Assembly: GCF_002099425.1 (NCBI RefSeq)
Contig: NW_018343984.1
Coordinates: forward strand, 18,049,501 to 18,113,500
Origin: Phascolarctos cinereus
Taxonomy: Eukaryota; Chordata; Mammalia; Diprotodontia; Phascolarctidae
DNA length: 64,000 nt
Direction of reading: 5' to 3'
The notes under the pieces were generated by a model. It was not told the DNA's origin, made no database searches, and worked only from the letters and a program-made list of their open reading frames with translations. Below, piece after piece: positions 40,840 to 51,995 of the stretch. Position 1 is the first letter of the stretch; every line of letters starts with the position of its first letter. The translations under genes and the position numbers were made by a program.

Positions 40840-41635
40840 CTTCTGTCTCCAAAGGCAGCACTCCTAGCTAATTAATGTACTGTACAGGCACTTCCAAAGG
40901 TTAGTAACATCAAAGTGGACATGAATCCTTACAAAGATCAGCTTATGGAAAGGGCTTGCCCAAAACCCTAGACCAGAGGCTTTTTCTATCATGACTTCCT
41001 TTGGCAGCCCCTTCTCACAAACATGTTTTAAATAATTGAAGGAAATGCTAAGTTTCCATTAGTGGTTAATGAAAATAAAGATAGAATCTTTTCCCCATCC
41101 AAGTTCAAGGAACCCTGCAGTTCTCCATGGACTCCTTGGACAGGGGAACCCACACCTGCCCTCGAGAGTGAGACGTGTTTTGGGACCCCGGAATTTCTCC
41201 TCTCATCGGTACTAGTGAGAGACACAGAGTAATGTGGGAGCGAGGAGGGAAAAGGGGGAGGTGGAAGCTTCTTTTAGACTTCATGTCCATTTTTTTTTTA
41301 GCCATTAATGGGAAGGAGATGTATTTCAGCTATCTCATGGGTTAGATAGGCTTTTGTGGAAAAATATGTTAGACATTTTCAAATTAGCAATAAAACATGA
41401 CCCATTTTAACTGGACATCTTCCTGACTTGGCTCCATTCTCCTGAAGCTCTTTATCGCAACCAGCTCTAATAGGTGTTTGAAACAAAGACTCAGCTCATT
41501 GCATGATGTAAGTTGGCTGAGTATTACCTGACAGCTTTTGGTTACAGTGACTTAGCACAATGCAGAAGCCAGGGATTGATTTTCTCTAGTACTTTGCTTT
41601 GATGTGTGTTTAGAATTTGCCTCATTACCAAATGA
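40840..41635. other. Single-copy stretch, possible regulatory DNA
   Basis: No repeats recognised. 41380-41620 has a complex, non-repetitive composition ('cattgcatgatgtaagttgg'). Its reading as regulatory is inference only. Confidence 0.35.
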
Positions 41636-41639
41636 ATTT

Positions 41640-42165
41640 TTAAAAAAATTTTTTTTAATATTTATTCATGTTGAACTTAAATACAAAAAGACAAAAAAAG
41701 AACATTTCCACATACACAGCATGACATAAAAAGAGGATTCAATATAAAACCATGAATTTCCATTTTATGCTGTTATGTGATAAATACTAAACACCATTTC
41801 CAAAGCTACCCTGCTTTTCTGTGTTTCCTTCTAAATTTTCTTTTGTTCTCTGCTTGTGTACTTTTTCTCCTTCCTTTTCCACCCTACCCTGGAGAAGGCT
41901 GCCATTAGACACTAACAGGTACACACGTGTAATTACATATATATGTGTGTGTATATATATGTGTGTATGTGTATATATACATATATGTATGTATGTGTGT
42001 ATATATATACATATATACGTGTGTGTGTGTGTACACATAACACCATACTGTACATATTTCTATTTCTGGATGTTTAGAATTTCCTTCATAGGTCTTTTGC
42101 AGTTGACTTGAATATTTATAATACTCAAAAATGATTTAGTCGTTCAAAGTTGATTACAGCTTAAC
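41640..42165 (-). mobile_element. L1 LINE 3' UTR (antisense) containing a TA/TG microsatellite
   Basis: Poly(T)-like start 'aaaattttttttaatattta', and a distal block 'catatttctatttctggatg', 'aatttccttcataggtcttt', 'atatttataatactcaaaaa', which I recognise as marsupial L1 3' UTR. The left half is less certain. Confidence 0.65.
41936..42035. repeat. (TATG/TATA/GT)n mixed microsatellite
   Basis: 100 bp of alternating TATATA, TGTG and TATG units inside the L1. Confidence 0.95.
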
Positions 42166-42264
42166 AAAGCTAACATAGGCTTAGGCTGCCCTAAGGGAGG
42201 TGGTGTGCCCAAGACCAGGGAAGGGATAGTCCTGCTTTCCTCTGCCCTGGTCACTCTGTAGTCT

Positions 42265-42905
42265 GATGCATTATGTTCAGTTCTGGGCGCCTCATTTTAG
42301 AAGCAACGTAGTCAAGCTGGAGAGCATACACATGAGCAAAACCTGATTGGTGAAAGTCTTCAAGGTGATGCCATATTGTCAGTTGAAGGAATAAAAAGAA
42401 GTGGGAGAGGGGGTGGTATAAAATGTGATAGATGTGTTAAGAATATTAAGAGCTGTCATGTGGAAGAAGGATTAGACTGTTCTATTTGGCCTTGGAGGGC
42501 AGATCAGTGGGTGAGTGCTATCAAGAAAAATTTTGTCTGCATGCCAATCAGATCCATCAAAGCACATTTATTAAGCACTTACCGTGTGCCAGGCACTGTG
42601 CTAAGCTCTGAGGATATAAAGAAAGGTAAAAACATTTCCCATCCTCAAGAAGCATACATTTTAATAGAGGAGACAATGTGTGAATAGCGAGATACATTCA
42701 AGATATAGAAAGGAAAACCCATGCTAATAATAACAGCTGTCAGGAGGTGGAATGTGCTACCTTGGGAGGTAAGGGGCTTCCCATCACTGAAGGCTTTTAA
42801 ACAAAAGCTGGACGACCTTCAGGTATGCCATAGAAGGAATTGTTAGGTTGGCTGGGTACTGCTTGGATCAGATGGCTTCTGAGGTCCCTTTCTACTTATC
42901 CCTGA
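42265..42905 (+). mobile_element. L3/CR1 LINE split by an antisense L2
   Basis: 42265-42544 ('gttcagttctgggcgcctca', 'agagctgtcatgtggaagaa') and 42736-42905 ('aggaggtggaatgtgctacc', 'ttgggaggtaaggggcttcc', 'ggcttctgaggtccctttct') are collinear CR1/L3. Confidence 0.85.
42545..42735 (-). mobile_element. L2 LINE 3' end (antisense) inside the L3/CR1 copy
   Basis: 'aagcacatttattaagcact', 'ccaggcactgtgctaagctc' and 'catcctcaagaagcatacat'. No clean target duplication was found. Confidence 0.85.
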
Positions 42906-42917
42906 ACTAGCTAGCTA

Positions 42918-43800
42918 TACTCTCCTCCCTTCCCCATCATCTTAACCCCTCGGTGAACCAATTCAACTCTATACTGCCCTCTTTTCTCAAATTCCTTGCT
43001 GCCCCCCCCCCATCCTATCACCAATCTTACATTGCCAAGTCAGCCCTGGGTTATTCCCACCATCTACTGCCTTTGCTCCTATATACAATGATGCCGAATG
43101 AAACCATGCTGACTAGGTCCACTACAAATCCATGCTACAAAACTTCAATTGGCCCCTATTATGGCAAGGCAATCTTCACTGGTTCACTACACCACCCACC
43201 ATGGCAGCTCTTCAAAATCTTTTCATCCCTCTCAAACCTCCCATGGCTCACCCTCTCCTGCCCTTTCAGCTCCGACCCTTGCCTCATATTTCACTGGAAA
43301 ACTTGGGGCCATTCGCCAAGAGCTCCCCCTTCCCCTCTCCCATCACTGAGGTGCTTACTCTGTCTCTTGCACCTCTGGCTCCCATGAAGAAGCAGCCCTA
43401 CTGTTGATCAAGGCAAACCCTTGCACTTTTGATCCCGTTCCACCTCAGTAGTTTGCCCTATCATCCTCACTCTCTCACTAACATTCAGTCTTCCCTTGGG
43501 TACTGGGAATATGCCTATGTCCTCTCATCCTTAAGAAATATCCAACATCCTTTAAATCTCAATGCTGCCTTTTGCAAGAAGTCTTTCCTAGTACTTTTTA
43601 ATGCACTTGGTGCCTTCCCTCTGAGATTATCTTCAATTTACCCTGTTTATATCATCTATGTAAGGTTATTTGGATCCTCTCTCCCCCACTAGGACATGAG
43701 CTACTTAAAGGAAGAGTCCATGGTTTTTTTTTCCTTTCATTGTATTCCCAGTATTTAGCACAGTGCCTGACCATATAGTAAGTGCTTAATAAATGTTTTC
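42918..43800 (+). mobile_element. L2 LINE with internal deletion
   Basis: 42918-43540 corresponds to the region just before and at the start of the L2 RT domain ('cactctctcactaacattca', 'gaatatgcctatgtcctctc', then 'catccttaagaaa'). It then jumps to the 3' end ('tagcacagtgcctgacc', 'taagtgcttaataaatg'). The 144-codon frame at 42953-43387 is a remnant of L2, not a host gene. Confidence 0.8.
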
Positions 43801-44044
43801 TTTTCTTGACTGACTGAGCAGGAATTATAATAATCAGAAGGGCCATGAAGAATAACTGACAAATACAAATTAGAGAAAATGTTTTTAAGTGTCTCCAAAG
43901 TTTAACTGGCATTCCAATGGTCAATTTTAATTACACTGAACTTCATCTTTTCAGGAACACATCTGTTGTGAATTGCTTATTTTTATTGGGACCAACATTT
44001 AAGCTATTGAGCTAAGCAACAGCTCGACTGAATTCAGTGTCTAT

Positions 44045-44325
44045 GAATGAAGGACGATTTAGGAAGGGCGTTGCTAACTTGGAGAACACACGGAGAAGAG
44101 CTTCTAGGGCCTCCAGCCATTGCCATGGGATAATTGATTGAAGGAACTAGAAGTGTTTAGCCTAGAGAAGAGGAGACTTTGGTTGGTGGAGTTTCTGTGA
44201 CAGCAGTCATCAAGTATTCAAAGGATAGGGCTGTGTTGTGGAAGAAGGCATTAGACTCATTGTGTTTGTTGCAAGAGGGCAGAAGAACCAAGGGTGAAGG
44301 TTGCAGAAAGGGAGATTTAGCTGTT
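44045..44325 (+). mobile_element. L3/CR1 LINE fragment
   Basis: 'gaactagaagtgtttagcct', 'agagaagaggagactttggt' and 'tgtggaagaaggcattagac'. Confidence 0.8.
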
Positions 44326-44329
44326 AGAA

Positions 44330-45140
44330 GCGGAAATATGTCCTAGCCATCATTTATTCCAAATGCCTAGAAATGTTTCAGGAGGCTATGGGTTATGGTC
44401 CTCATTGGGTCATCAAGCAGAATCTGAAGGGTAACACGACATGTTTGTTGTTGAGAGAATGCTTATGGGGGATGAGTTTGACTAAATGGCTGCTGAAATT
44501 CTCATTCTGATGGTGAGAGGGTCTTGAAGCTGTTAGCAAAGGCAGAGCTCCTAAGGCCATTTGGTAAGGAAAGCCATCAGTTACATTCAGCCCTGAATCA
44601 GGCACATTTCACATAAACCTGCATCTCAATGTCAGTACAGTCCTATGCACAGATTTGCAATTGCCATGTGAATTTAAAGAAAGACAAACATTTTCCCTCT
44701 AAAATAACTTAAGATTTTCCTCCCAAGATAACTAACTGTGCCTTCAAATAGACATTTCTTTGCTCTGCGGGCAGAAGAAAAGGCAATTTAGGGTTTTTCT
44801 CGATAGATCATTCTAAGGCACAGCTTTGACCCTTTACAAAGGATTAAGATACTTGGGAAAACAATGCATCTTTAAGTCCATGAACCCTGAATTTTGACCC
44901 CTTTCAGATGTTCTTTTAACTTTCACAGGCCTGGCTGGGCTCTGCTTCTATCAGTAACTATTTTCCCAGAAGGCATTTCATTTTGACTTATTTCTCTAGA
45001 AATCACCACACTCTTTCTCCTCTTACAATCTGCTAGGTTAATATCTATAGAAAAATGTGATCAGTTTCCATACCTCCTTTTGGTTTTCACATTCTAGGTA
45101 GGTCTTGACCTTCATAACAACACAATCAAGGCAGCCTGAG
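44330..45140. other. Single-copy stretch
   Basis: About 0.8 kb with no recognised repeat. A candidate for conserved non-coding DNA only because of its low repeat content. Confidence 0.35.
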
Positions 45141-45144
45141 CAGG

Positions 45145-45501
45145 GATTAAAAAACCTCATGTTACAGGTAGAGAAAATGAGGCTCAGGGAAGTTGGGTGA
45201 GTGATTTGCTCAGGGTCACACTGCTATTAAGAGGCAGCAGAGTAAGGATTGTAAATAGACCTGTTGTACAGTCATTTCACTTGTATCTGACTCTTCTTCA
45301 CTCCATTTTGAGGGCTTTCTTGGTGAGATACTGGAGTGGTTGGCCATTTCCTTCTCCAGCTCATTTTACAGATGAGGAAACTGAGGCAGAGTTAAGTGAC
45401 TTGCCCACTCACACAGCTAGTAAGTGTCTGAGGCTGGATTTGAACTCGGGTCTTCCTGACTCTAGTCCCAGTACTCTATCCACCGCATCACCTAACTACC
45501 C
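45145..45501 (-). mobile_element. MIR fragment followed by a MAR1-like CORE-SINE, both antisense
   Basis: 45145-45250 MIR ('agaaaatgaggctcagggaa'). 45260-45501 MAR1-like ('actggagtggttggccattt', 'gctggatttgaactcgggtc', 'actctatccaccgcatcacc'). Confidence 0.85.
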
Positions 45502-45770
45502 ACATCAATAATCTTCGTCTCCCAGTCTGGTATTCTGTCAGTTAAGATAACATAATCAGAGCCTTTCACAACCTTTAAAATATTGTACAAATACTAGTTA
45601 TCGATTCGCTCTATGCTGTATGGCCGTAGGCTAGCTCTTCCAGGCAGTTAAGTACAGTCAGTGACTAAAGTGTAGTCACTAAACCATCCACAAGGGAAGA
45701 CTCGGTCTTCTATTCTTAAAGTTGTCCACAGTTGGAGGTTACGCGCCTTCACTGAAATAGCTCGCTTAGT

Positions 45771-46024
45771 ACTATTGTCACTTTGTGTTTTGCTTTTCGT
45801 GGCTTTTCCCTTTTGTTCTGTTTCTTCTTTCACAACATGACTAACGTGGAAACATATTTACATGATTGCACATGTATGGCCTATATCGGATTGCTCGCCA
45901 TCTTGGGGAGTGGGGAGGGGAGTGAGGAAGGGAGAAAAAATTTGGAACTCGAAAGTTTATTTTAAAAAAAAGGAATGTTGACAACTGTCTTTACATGTAA
46001 TGGGAAAAAAAGAAATTAAAAAAA
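45771..46024 (+). mobile_element. L1 LINE 3' end, 5'-truncated, with A-rich tail
   Basis: 'ttcacaacatgactaacgtg', 'gcctatatcggattgctcgc', 'catcttggggagtggggagg', 'aaaaaatttggaactcgaaa' then A-rich. Flanks gaaatagctcgcttagt (45754-45770) and gaaacggcttgtttggt (46025-46041) match at 12 of 17, all differences being transitions. Confidence 0.88.
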
Positions 46025-46209
46025 GAAACGGCTTGTTTGGTCGATGCTTGTTGTTCCACGAATAGCAGCAACTAAAGACAGAGAATAATTTGATTGTTCT
46101 GCCCTGCTCTTTCTTCAGCTGGTCATTCATCTTGTTCCATTGGGGCGAGGGAATGCAGCACTAGGTCAGCATTTTATGGGGCTGCCTTTCAAGGAACCAT
46201 GTCCCCCAG

Positions 46210-46520
46210 ACTCTCGAAGGCACGCTGTTCTTCCCTCCGATTTACCCTCGACGTGTCTTGTGTGTACCATGGTTGTTTGTATGCTGTTTCCCCCATTAGA
46301 CTGAGGTCTGGGAGGCCCAGGCTGTGTTGGTCTTTCTTTGTATCCCAGCTGCTAGCACAGTGCCAGTCGCTGAGAGGGCACTTAATCTGTACTCATTGAC
46401 TGGCTAACAGTCATCAGTTCATTCTTAGAATCATAGATTCGGAAGTGGAAGGGATGTTAGGTATTTTCTAGTCCAGTCTTATCATCTCACAGATGAGGCA
46501 TTTCAGCATCAGGCTAAATT
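46210..46520 (+). mobile_element. L2 LINE 3' end, then a MIR3-like fragment
   Basis: 'tttcccccattagactgagg', 'ttgtatcccagctgctagca', 'gcacttaatctgtactcatt' (46210-46405). 46430-46520 has 'gaatcatagattcggaagtg' and 'tctcacagatgaggcatttc'. Confidence 0.65.
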
Positions 46521-46644
46521 AACCCAACGTATTTAACTTTTCCGTCTAGATTGTTTTCCACTCCTCTGTTAATTTGTTTTAAAATAGATGCTCATTGATG
46601 TTGTTGTTTTTTCCATCATTGGAGGTAGGGAGGAGAAGGGAGCA

Positions 46645-46885
46645 AGCATTTAATTAAACGCCTACTATGTGCCTTTACAAATATCATCTCCTTTGATCCT
46701 CACAACAATCCTGGGAGGTAGGTGCTATTATTATCTTCATTTAACAGTTGAGGAAACTGAGGCAAACAGAGGTTAAGTGACTTGTCCAACATCCCACAAC
46801 TAATAAAGCGTATGAGGCCTAATTTGAACTCATGTGTACCCGATTCCTGGCCCAGTGCTCCATCTACAAGGCCACCAGCTGCCTT
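46645..46885 (-). mobile_element. MIR/THER-type SINE (antisense)
   Basis: 'tttaattaaacgcctactat', 'ctcctttgatcctcacaaca', 'cagttgaggaaactgaggca', 'ggcctaatttgaactcatgt'. Confidence 0.88.
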
Positions 46886-47006
46886 TATTAGGGTTCCATA
46901 CTTAAAAGCAAAACTCTACTGATGATCTAAACTGTACTGAAGGGTTAACTTTAGGTTCCAGCATATTCCCCATTTCGGGGTCGGGTTCTCTTTTTAAAGA
47001 ACAACA

Positions 47007-47157
47007 ATGGGGCAGCTAGGTGGCATAATGGATAGAGCACCGGCCCTGGAATCAGAAGGACCTGAGTTCAAATTTGGCCTCAGGCACATTAACACTTACT
47101 AGCTGTGTGACTCTGGGCAAGTCACTTAACCCCAGTTGCCTTGCTAAGAAAAAAATA
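47007..47157 (+). mobile_element. WSINE1-like SINE, full length
   Basis: 'ggggcagctaggtggcataa', 'caccggccctggaatcagaa', 'aaccccagttgccttgctaa', A-rich tail. Exact target duplication aaagaacaaca (46996-47006 / 47158-47168). Confidence 0.94.
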
Positions 47158-47168
47158 AAAGAACAACA

Positions 47169-47383
47169 TTATATTGGTAATACATTCAAGGCCTGGCTCA
47201 CTATAACCCATATCCATTACCACCCACCACCCCACCTCTACTCCTGCCTCTTTGTTGATTTGGTGATGGTAATACTGGAGTTGTGCTATTCATTCTCCAG
47301 ATGGTAAATGAATGAGTATAGACATTCTCTTCTTTAGGGAGGGTTTGTGCTTCATTCTGCTTCCTCAGAATTGCCTATTAAAT

Positions 47384-47425
<42 letters not shown>

Positions 47426-47785
47426 CCACATGTATGTATGCATGTATATCACCCAGAAGATCCTAGGGTTTGGAGATAGAGACTTTAGAATCCGTTGATC
47501 CATTAATCTACAGATGAGTTCTATTCTTCCCAATCCAGAATGCCTTGGCCAAGGCTCCATGGTAGTAAAGCAGGGTTAGCTGAAATAGAGGGGACATAGA
47601 AGGACAGGGAAATTTTAGTATGTTTTATTCTGAAAGGGTAAAGTCACCCCATGAAAAAGGATGCTTGCATGTCATTCTCTTGGATATAGCTCTTTAAAAC
47701 CTCCTCACTAACTATAGAGAATACTGTTCATCAGTTTTATCTACTACTGCTTTAGGTTTTTTTGTTGGATTTATTTTTAAATCCA
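47169..47785. other. Unassigned stretch with a (CA)n run
   Basis: A (CA)n microsatellite of about 20 units lies at 47384-47423. The rest is not recognised. Confidence 0.5.
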
Positions 47786-47789
47786 TGGC

Positions 47790-48120
47790 ACACTGGGTGT
47801 AGAGTCAAGAAGACCTTTGTTCAAATCCTGGCTTAGACATTTATTACTGGGCAAGTCACTTAACCTCTCTCAGCCTTAGTTTCCCCATCTGTAAAATGGG
47901 GATAATAATAACACCTACCTCCCAGGGTCATTGTGCAGATTAAAAGAGGTAGTATTTATAAAGCAATAAAAGATAAACATTTATTAAGTGCCTACTGTGT
48001 GCCACCATGGAAACAAATAAGAAAACAACAGTTCCTGCCCTCAAGGAGCTTACAATCTAATGGGAGAAAATGATGCACAAAAAGCAGTTGAGAGAGGGAA
48101 GGGAGCGCCTCAGCTGGAGG
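47790..48120. mobile_element. Sense MIR abutting an antisense L2 3' end
   Basis: 47790-47960 MIR ('gttcaaatcctggcttagac', 'cacctacctcccagggtcat'). 47962-48120 L2 antisense ('gataaacatttattaagtgc', 'ctcaaggagcttacaatcta'). Confidence 0.8.
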
Positions 48121-48618
48121 GATGAAGACCCTGACAGAGTTGAAACTGAGCAGAGCAGCTGATGGCAAATGAAGAGCTGGCTGGCATTTTGAGCCCCTTG
48201 TGAAGGGAGACTATGGCAGGGACGTTTTACTCCACCTCCAGCCCTGCAAACAGAGAGGCTGAAGCAAAGGAGGTTACTGATGAAATGTGAGTGCTGAGGC
48301 TGAAGCAATTCCCATGGTGAGGATGATGAGTTTCTGGTGATGAGCTCATCCTGGGTGGGGCAAACCTTAAAGCACTACGCAAGTGCTATTATTATTGTTA
48401 TTATCATTATTATTAATGTTACTCCAGAAATGCTTCAGGAAGCACACAGAAGCTGAGCTGACCTCCCAATAGTTTCCTTCAATTACAATAAGCTGTAATT
48501 CAATCCTAACTATATACAGTGGTCCACAGAGCAGGAAAGATAATAGAAAGACATAGTCAGAAAGCAATTTGTCCTTGGACTATCTCTATCTACTCCAATA
48601 AAAAAGAGAATAGCAGTG
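48121..48618. other. Unassigned stretch with a MIR tail
   Basis: A MIR 3' remnant lies at about 48345-48420 ('aaaccttaaagcactacgc' and TTATTATT runs). The remainder is not recognised. Confidence 0.4.
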
Positions 48619-48860
48619 ATAATAATAATAATAATAATATCTGACATTTTGTGGTGCTTTAATTAAGATTTGTGGCATTCTTTCCACATATCATCTCATT
48701 TGATCTTGACAACAGTCCTGTGAGGTAGGCACTACAAATACAGGGTGACCCCCCAAAACTCGTAGTGCTATCTTAAGACATTAAAGCTAAAAAGTGCACA
48801 AAGACTTTTGGGACACCCTATATCTATTTTTACAGTTTTCATTTCTAGATAAGGTACAAA
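48619..48860 (-). mobile_element. MIR (antisense) interrupted by an 80-bp mariner MITE
   Basis: 'catatcatctcatttgatct', 'cagtcctgtgaggtaggcac' left of 48740; 'tctatttttacagttttca' right of 48820. Removing the MITE restores the MIR. A short (TAA)n lies at 48619-48641. Confidence 0.85.
48741..48820. mobile_element. 80-bp mariner-related MITE
   Basis: Ends cagggtgaccccccaaaact and acttttgggacaccct match the termini of the mariner at 32316-33175. The TA target duplication is at 48739-48740 and 48821-48822. The element is little more than its two inverted repeats. Confidence 0.88.
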
Positions 48861-49097
48861 TCCCTCTTCTGACACACACACTGACAGTGTGTCCCTGAGA
48901 TCCAAATTACAGATGTCTTGTTTCCATACTGAGATCTCCTTATATGGACAAAATCATGTCTGGACCCAACCCTGCCCCCCAAAACGCCCACACCCACACA
49001 CAACAACAAACAAACTAAAAACCAGATGAGAAAACAGTCTGAAGAAGTGAAATGTGACATACTATGTCAAAGTAACTCTCCTACTATAGAATACGAG

Positions 49098-49357
49098 GAA
49101 GGTAATAATAACAGTGACTGGCATTTCTATGGTGTTATAAGGTTTGCAAAGAGTGTTATATGTATTATCTTACTGAATTCTCACAATGACTCTGTGGACA
49201 GTAGCTGTTCTTATGTCCATTTACAGATGAGGAAACTGAAGCACAGAGAGATTAATAGACTTGCCCCAGGCTCACACAGCTAGAAAGTGTCTAAGGCAGG
49301 ATTAGGATTCAGGTATTCATGACTCTAAGTCCAGTATTCTTATCCATTCTGCCACCC
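49098..49357 (-). mobile_element. MIR/THER-type SINE (antisense)
   Basis: 'actggcatttctatggtgtt', 'gtccatttacagatgaggaa', 'cacacagctagaaagtgtct' and 'cttatccattctgccacccc'. Confidence 0.85.
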
Positions 49358-49405
49358 CTTGAGGTAGGAAACTACTAATATAAATTACAGGAAAAAAATG
49401 TGCAT

Positions 49406-49480
49406 ATAGATATAGATATAGATATAGATATAGATATAGATATAGATATAGATATAGATATGTGTGTGTGTGTGTGTGTA
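49406..49480. repeat. (TAGATA)n hexamer run followed by (GT)n
   Basis: About nine exact ATAGAT units (49406-49460), then about nine GT units. Confidence 0.96.
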
Positions 49481-49484
49481 TTCC

Positions 49485-50155
49485 CTTATTTTAAATTATA
49501 TCACCACTGAAGCATTTTTGCTTTTACAGTCTACAGAATGTGAGATCGTCTTGTCAGAGGTGATCTGATATATTTGCTCTTATTATGTATGTATTATATG
49601 TGGGTGCATATCTCCACTGAAAAGTCATCGTGTGATTTATTCTTGACACAGACTGCAGACTAGAAACAGCTAATAGTATAGTATCAAATTTCCTGTTCAG
49701 GTTGGAGGAGATAACTGGTCAGATTCTTACAGAGCCTGAAATGAGACTTTGGCTCTTTCAACTCCAAATCCAACGCCATTTCTGTACCACTGAGCTTCCT
49801 GAGGTCTTGAACCATTTATTCAATAGACTGGAGTCACAGGGCACTGGTCCCTGGGAGAAGAAAAGGATCCTGATTGCTTATACTAATGAAATCAAACCAA
49901 AATGGACCTGGGGCTCATATCTATGAAACTAGCCCATGAACTTCCCTACCTGGACCATCACCCAGACTAAGAGGTCTGATTTGTGCTTTTCTCTCCACAT
50001 CTGTTATCAGTTATCCCCTGTCCAGATATTAACAGCCTCTCATTGATAAAGGGAACTCTATCAGCTAATTCAATTAATCAACAGATATTTGTTGTTAATA
50101 AGATTCTAGGATCATGGCTTTAAATCTGGAAAGCACTCCGAGGCCATCTAGTTTC
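49485..50155. other. Unassigned stretch
   Basis: Single-copy DNA. The 74-codon frame at 49702-49926 has no recognised family. Confidence 0.4.
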
Positions 50156-51835
50156 CAAAGTTACCAATGATCTCTTAATTGCCAAATCTAATAACCTTTT
50201 CTCAATCCTCTTTCTCCTTGCCCACTCTGCAGTCTTTGACACTGTTGGTCACTCTCTCCCTGACACTCTCTTCTCTCTAGGTTTTTGAGATGTCCACTCT
50301 CCCTTGGTTCTCCTTCTGCCAAACTGACTATTCCTACTGAGTCTCCTCATCTAAATCACACCCTCTAACCTTAAGTGGCCCACTGGGTTTTGTCCTGGGC
50401 CCTCCTCTCTTCCTCCCCTTTGCTACTTCACTTGATGATCTCAGCAGCTCCCCTGGTTTTAACTATCATCTTTATGCTGATGATTCTCAAATTGCCTATC
50501 CTGCCCCAACCTCTCTGCTGACCTCCAATCTCACATCTCTTTTCAGACATCTCAAATTGGATGTCCAGTAGACATCTTAAACTGAAAATGTCCAAAATAA
50601 AACTTAGTATGCTTCCCCCTAAATCCTCCCCCATCTTCCCTTTTATTGTAAAAGGCAACACCATCCTCTTAGTCCCTCAGGCTGACAACCTAGTGTTATC
50701 CTTGACTCCTCCCAATCTCTCATTCCCATATCCAATCTATTGCCAAGGCAACTATTTCACATTTGCAATGTCTCTTAAATACACCCCTTCTCTCCCTTAA
50801 TACTGCCAGGTGCAGGCCCTCATCACCTCACACCTGGATTGTTAAATACCATGTTGGTGGATCTGCCTGCCTTAAGTATCTCCCCAGTCCATCCAATCTC
50901 CATGTAGCCACTGAGGTGATTTCCCTAAAATGCAGGTCTGATAATGTCACCCTGCTACTGAATAAGCTTGAGTGCCTGCCAATTGCCTTCAGGATCAAAT
51001 ACAAAATCCTCTTTTTGGTGTTCAAAGTCCTTTATAATCTAGCCCCTCCTTCCATCTTTCCAGTCTTCTTCTGCCTTACTCCCCACTACATACTCTTTTT
51101 CCCTCATCTCCTGTTCATTTTCTGGTTTGGGGGTGTCATCTTTTCAGTATGAAAAAAAGCAAGTAAGTTCAACACAGAACAGAAACCTAGGAAGTGGGAG
51201 GGGGAAGAGCCCAAGATAGAAATTGCAGAAGTGAAAAGAATAAGAGAAAATGAAGGAAAGATTTGGTGATGGGAGTGGAAGTGTCCTGTTTACCCCTGCT
51301 CCCTTCTCTTGGAGGTAATTGATTTTGGGGGAGTGGGAGAGAATTGAAATCCTCCCCAAATGAGGGACTTCTCTGGAATTTTGGGAGTTGGAGCAATTCT
51401 CACTTCTCAGACTGGGCAAGGGTGGGTTGGTCCCAAAATGAGGGGGGGGAAGGGAAGCCCACCTCACTACATACTCTTCTGCTCCTGTGTATTCCACCAA
51501 AAAGACCCTCTATCTCTCAGCCCCAGGCATTTTTCTCTGGCTGTCCCCTATGCCTAGAATGCCCTCATCTGTACCTATTGCTTTCTGTGACTTCCTTCAA
51601 ATTCCCACTAAAATCTTATATTCTACAGAAAGCTTTTCCCAACCTCTCTTAATTATAGTACCTTGCTTCTCTTAATTATTTCATATGTATCCTTTATTAA
51701 TAAGTTGCCCCTTTGCCCCACTAAGCTATAAGTGCCTTGACAGTGTAAAGATTGTCTTTTGCTTCTTTTTGTACCCCCAGTGCTTAGCACACTGTACGTG
51801 CTTCATAAATGCTTATTGGACTGACTAGTTTGACA
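50156..51835 (+). mobile_element. L2 LINE, longest copy, with RT domain
   Basis: Two collinear pieces (50156-51097, 51479-51835) cover the RT core to the 3' end. Visible landmarks include 'gcagtctttgacactgttgg', the YADD-box codons in 'tttatgctgatgattctca' (about 50471), 'gtgcaggccctcatcacctc', 'aggatcaaatacaaaatcct' and the 3' terminus 'gtgcttcataaatgcttatt'. Many stops and indels leave no frame. Confidence 0.92.
51098..51464 (-). mobile_element. 367-bp unidentified insert in the L2 with a 14-bp target duplication
   Basis: Exact flanking repeat cactacatactctt (51084-51097 and 51465-51478), both copies being L2 sequence. The left edge starts with a short T run, consistent with antisense retroposition with a decayed tail. 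The body matches no repeat I know and no long frame fits a protein family. It may be a retroposed transcript fragment. Confidence 0.8.
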
Positions 51836-51837
51836 TC

Positions 51838-51995
51838 CCTCATTTTACAGATGTGGAAACTAAGTGGCTTGCTCAATGTCACATATATGAAACTTAAGTT
51901 GCTTGCCTAACTTCACATGTATGCAAGTGAAAATAGGTAGAATTCAGACCCCCGAATCTAAATCAGCACTCCTACATCCCACTGCTGCCTCCTCT
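51838..51995 (-). mobile_element. MIR-like SINE (antisense)
   Basis: 'cctcattttacagatgtgga', a duplicated 'aacttaagttgcttgcc'/'aactaagtggcttgctc' segment, then 'actcctacatcccactgctg'. Confidence 0.6.

Noticed and set aside
42953-43387. 144-codon plus-strand frame
   Set aside because: It overlaps recognisable L2 LINE sequence just upstream of the RT domain.
43408-43800. Candidate host-gene exon with AATAAA-like end
   Set aside because: Sequence matches the L2 3' terminus seen repeatedly in the window.
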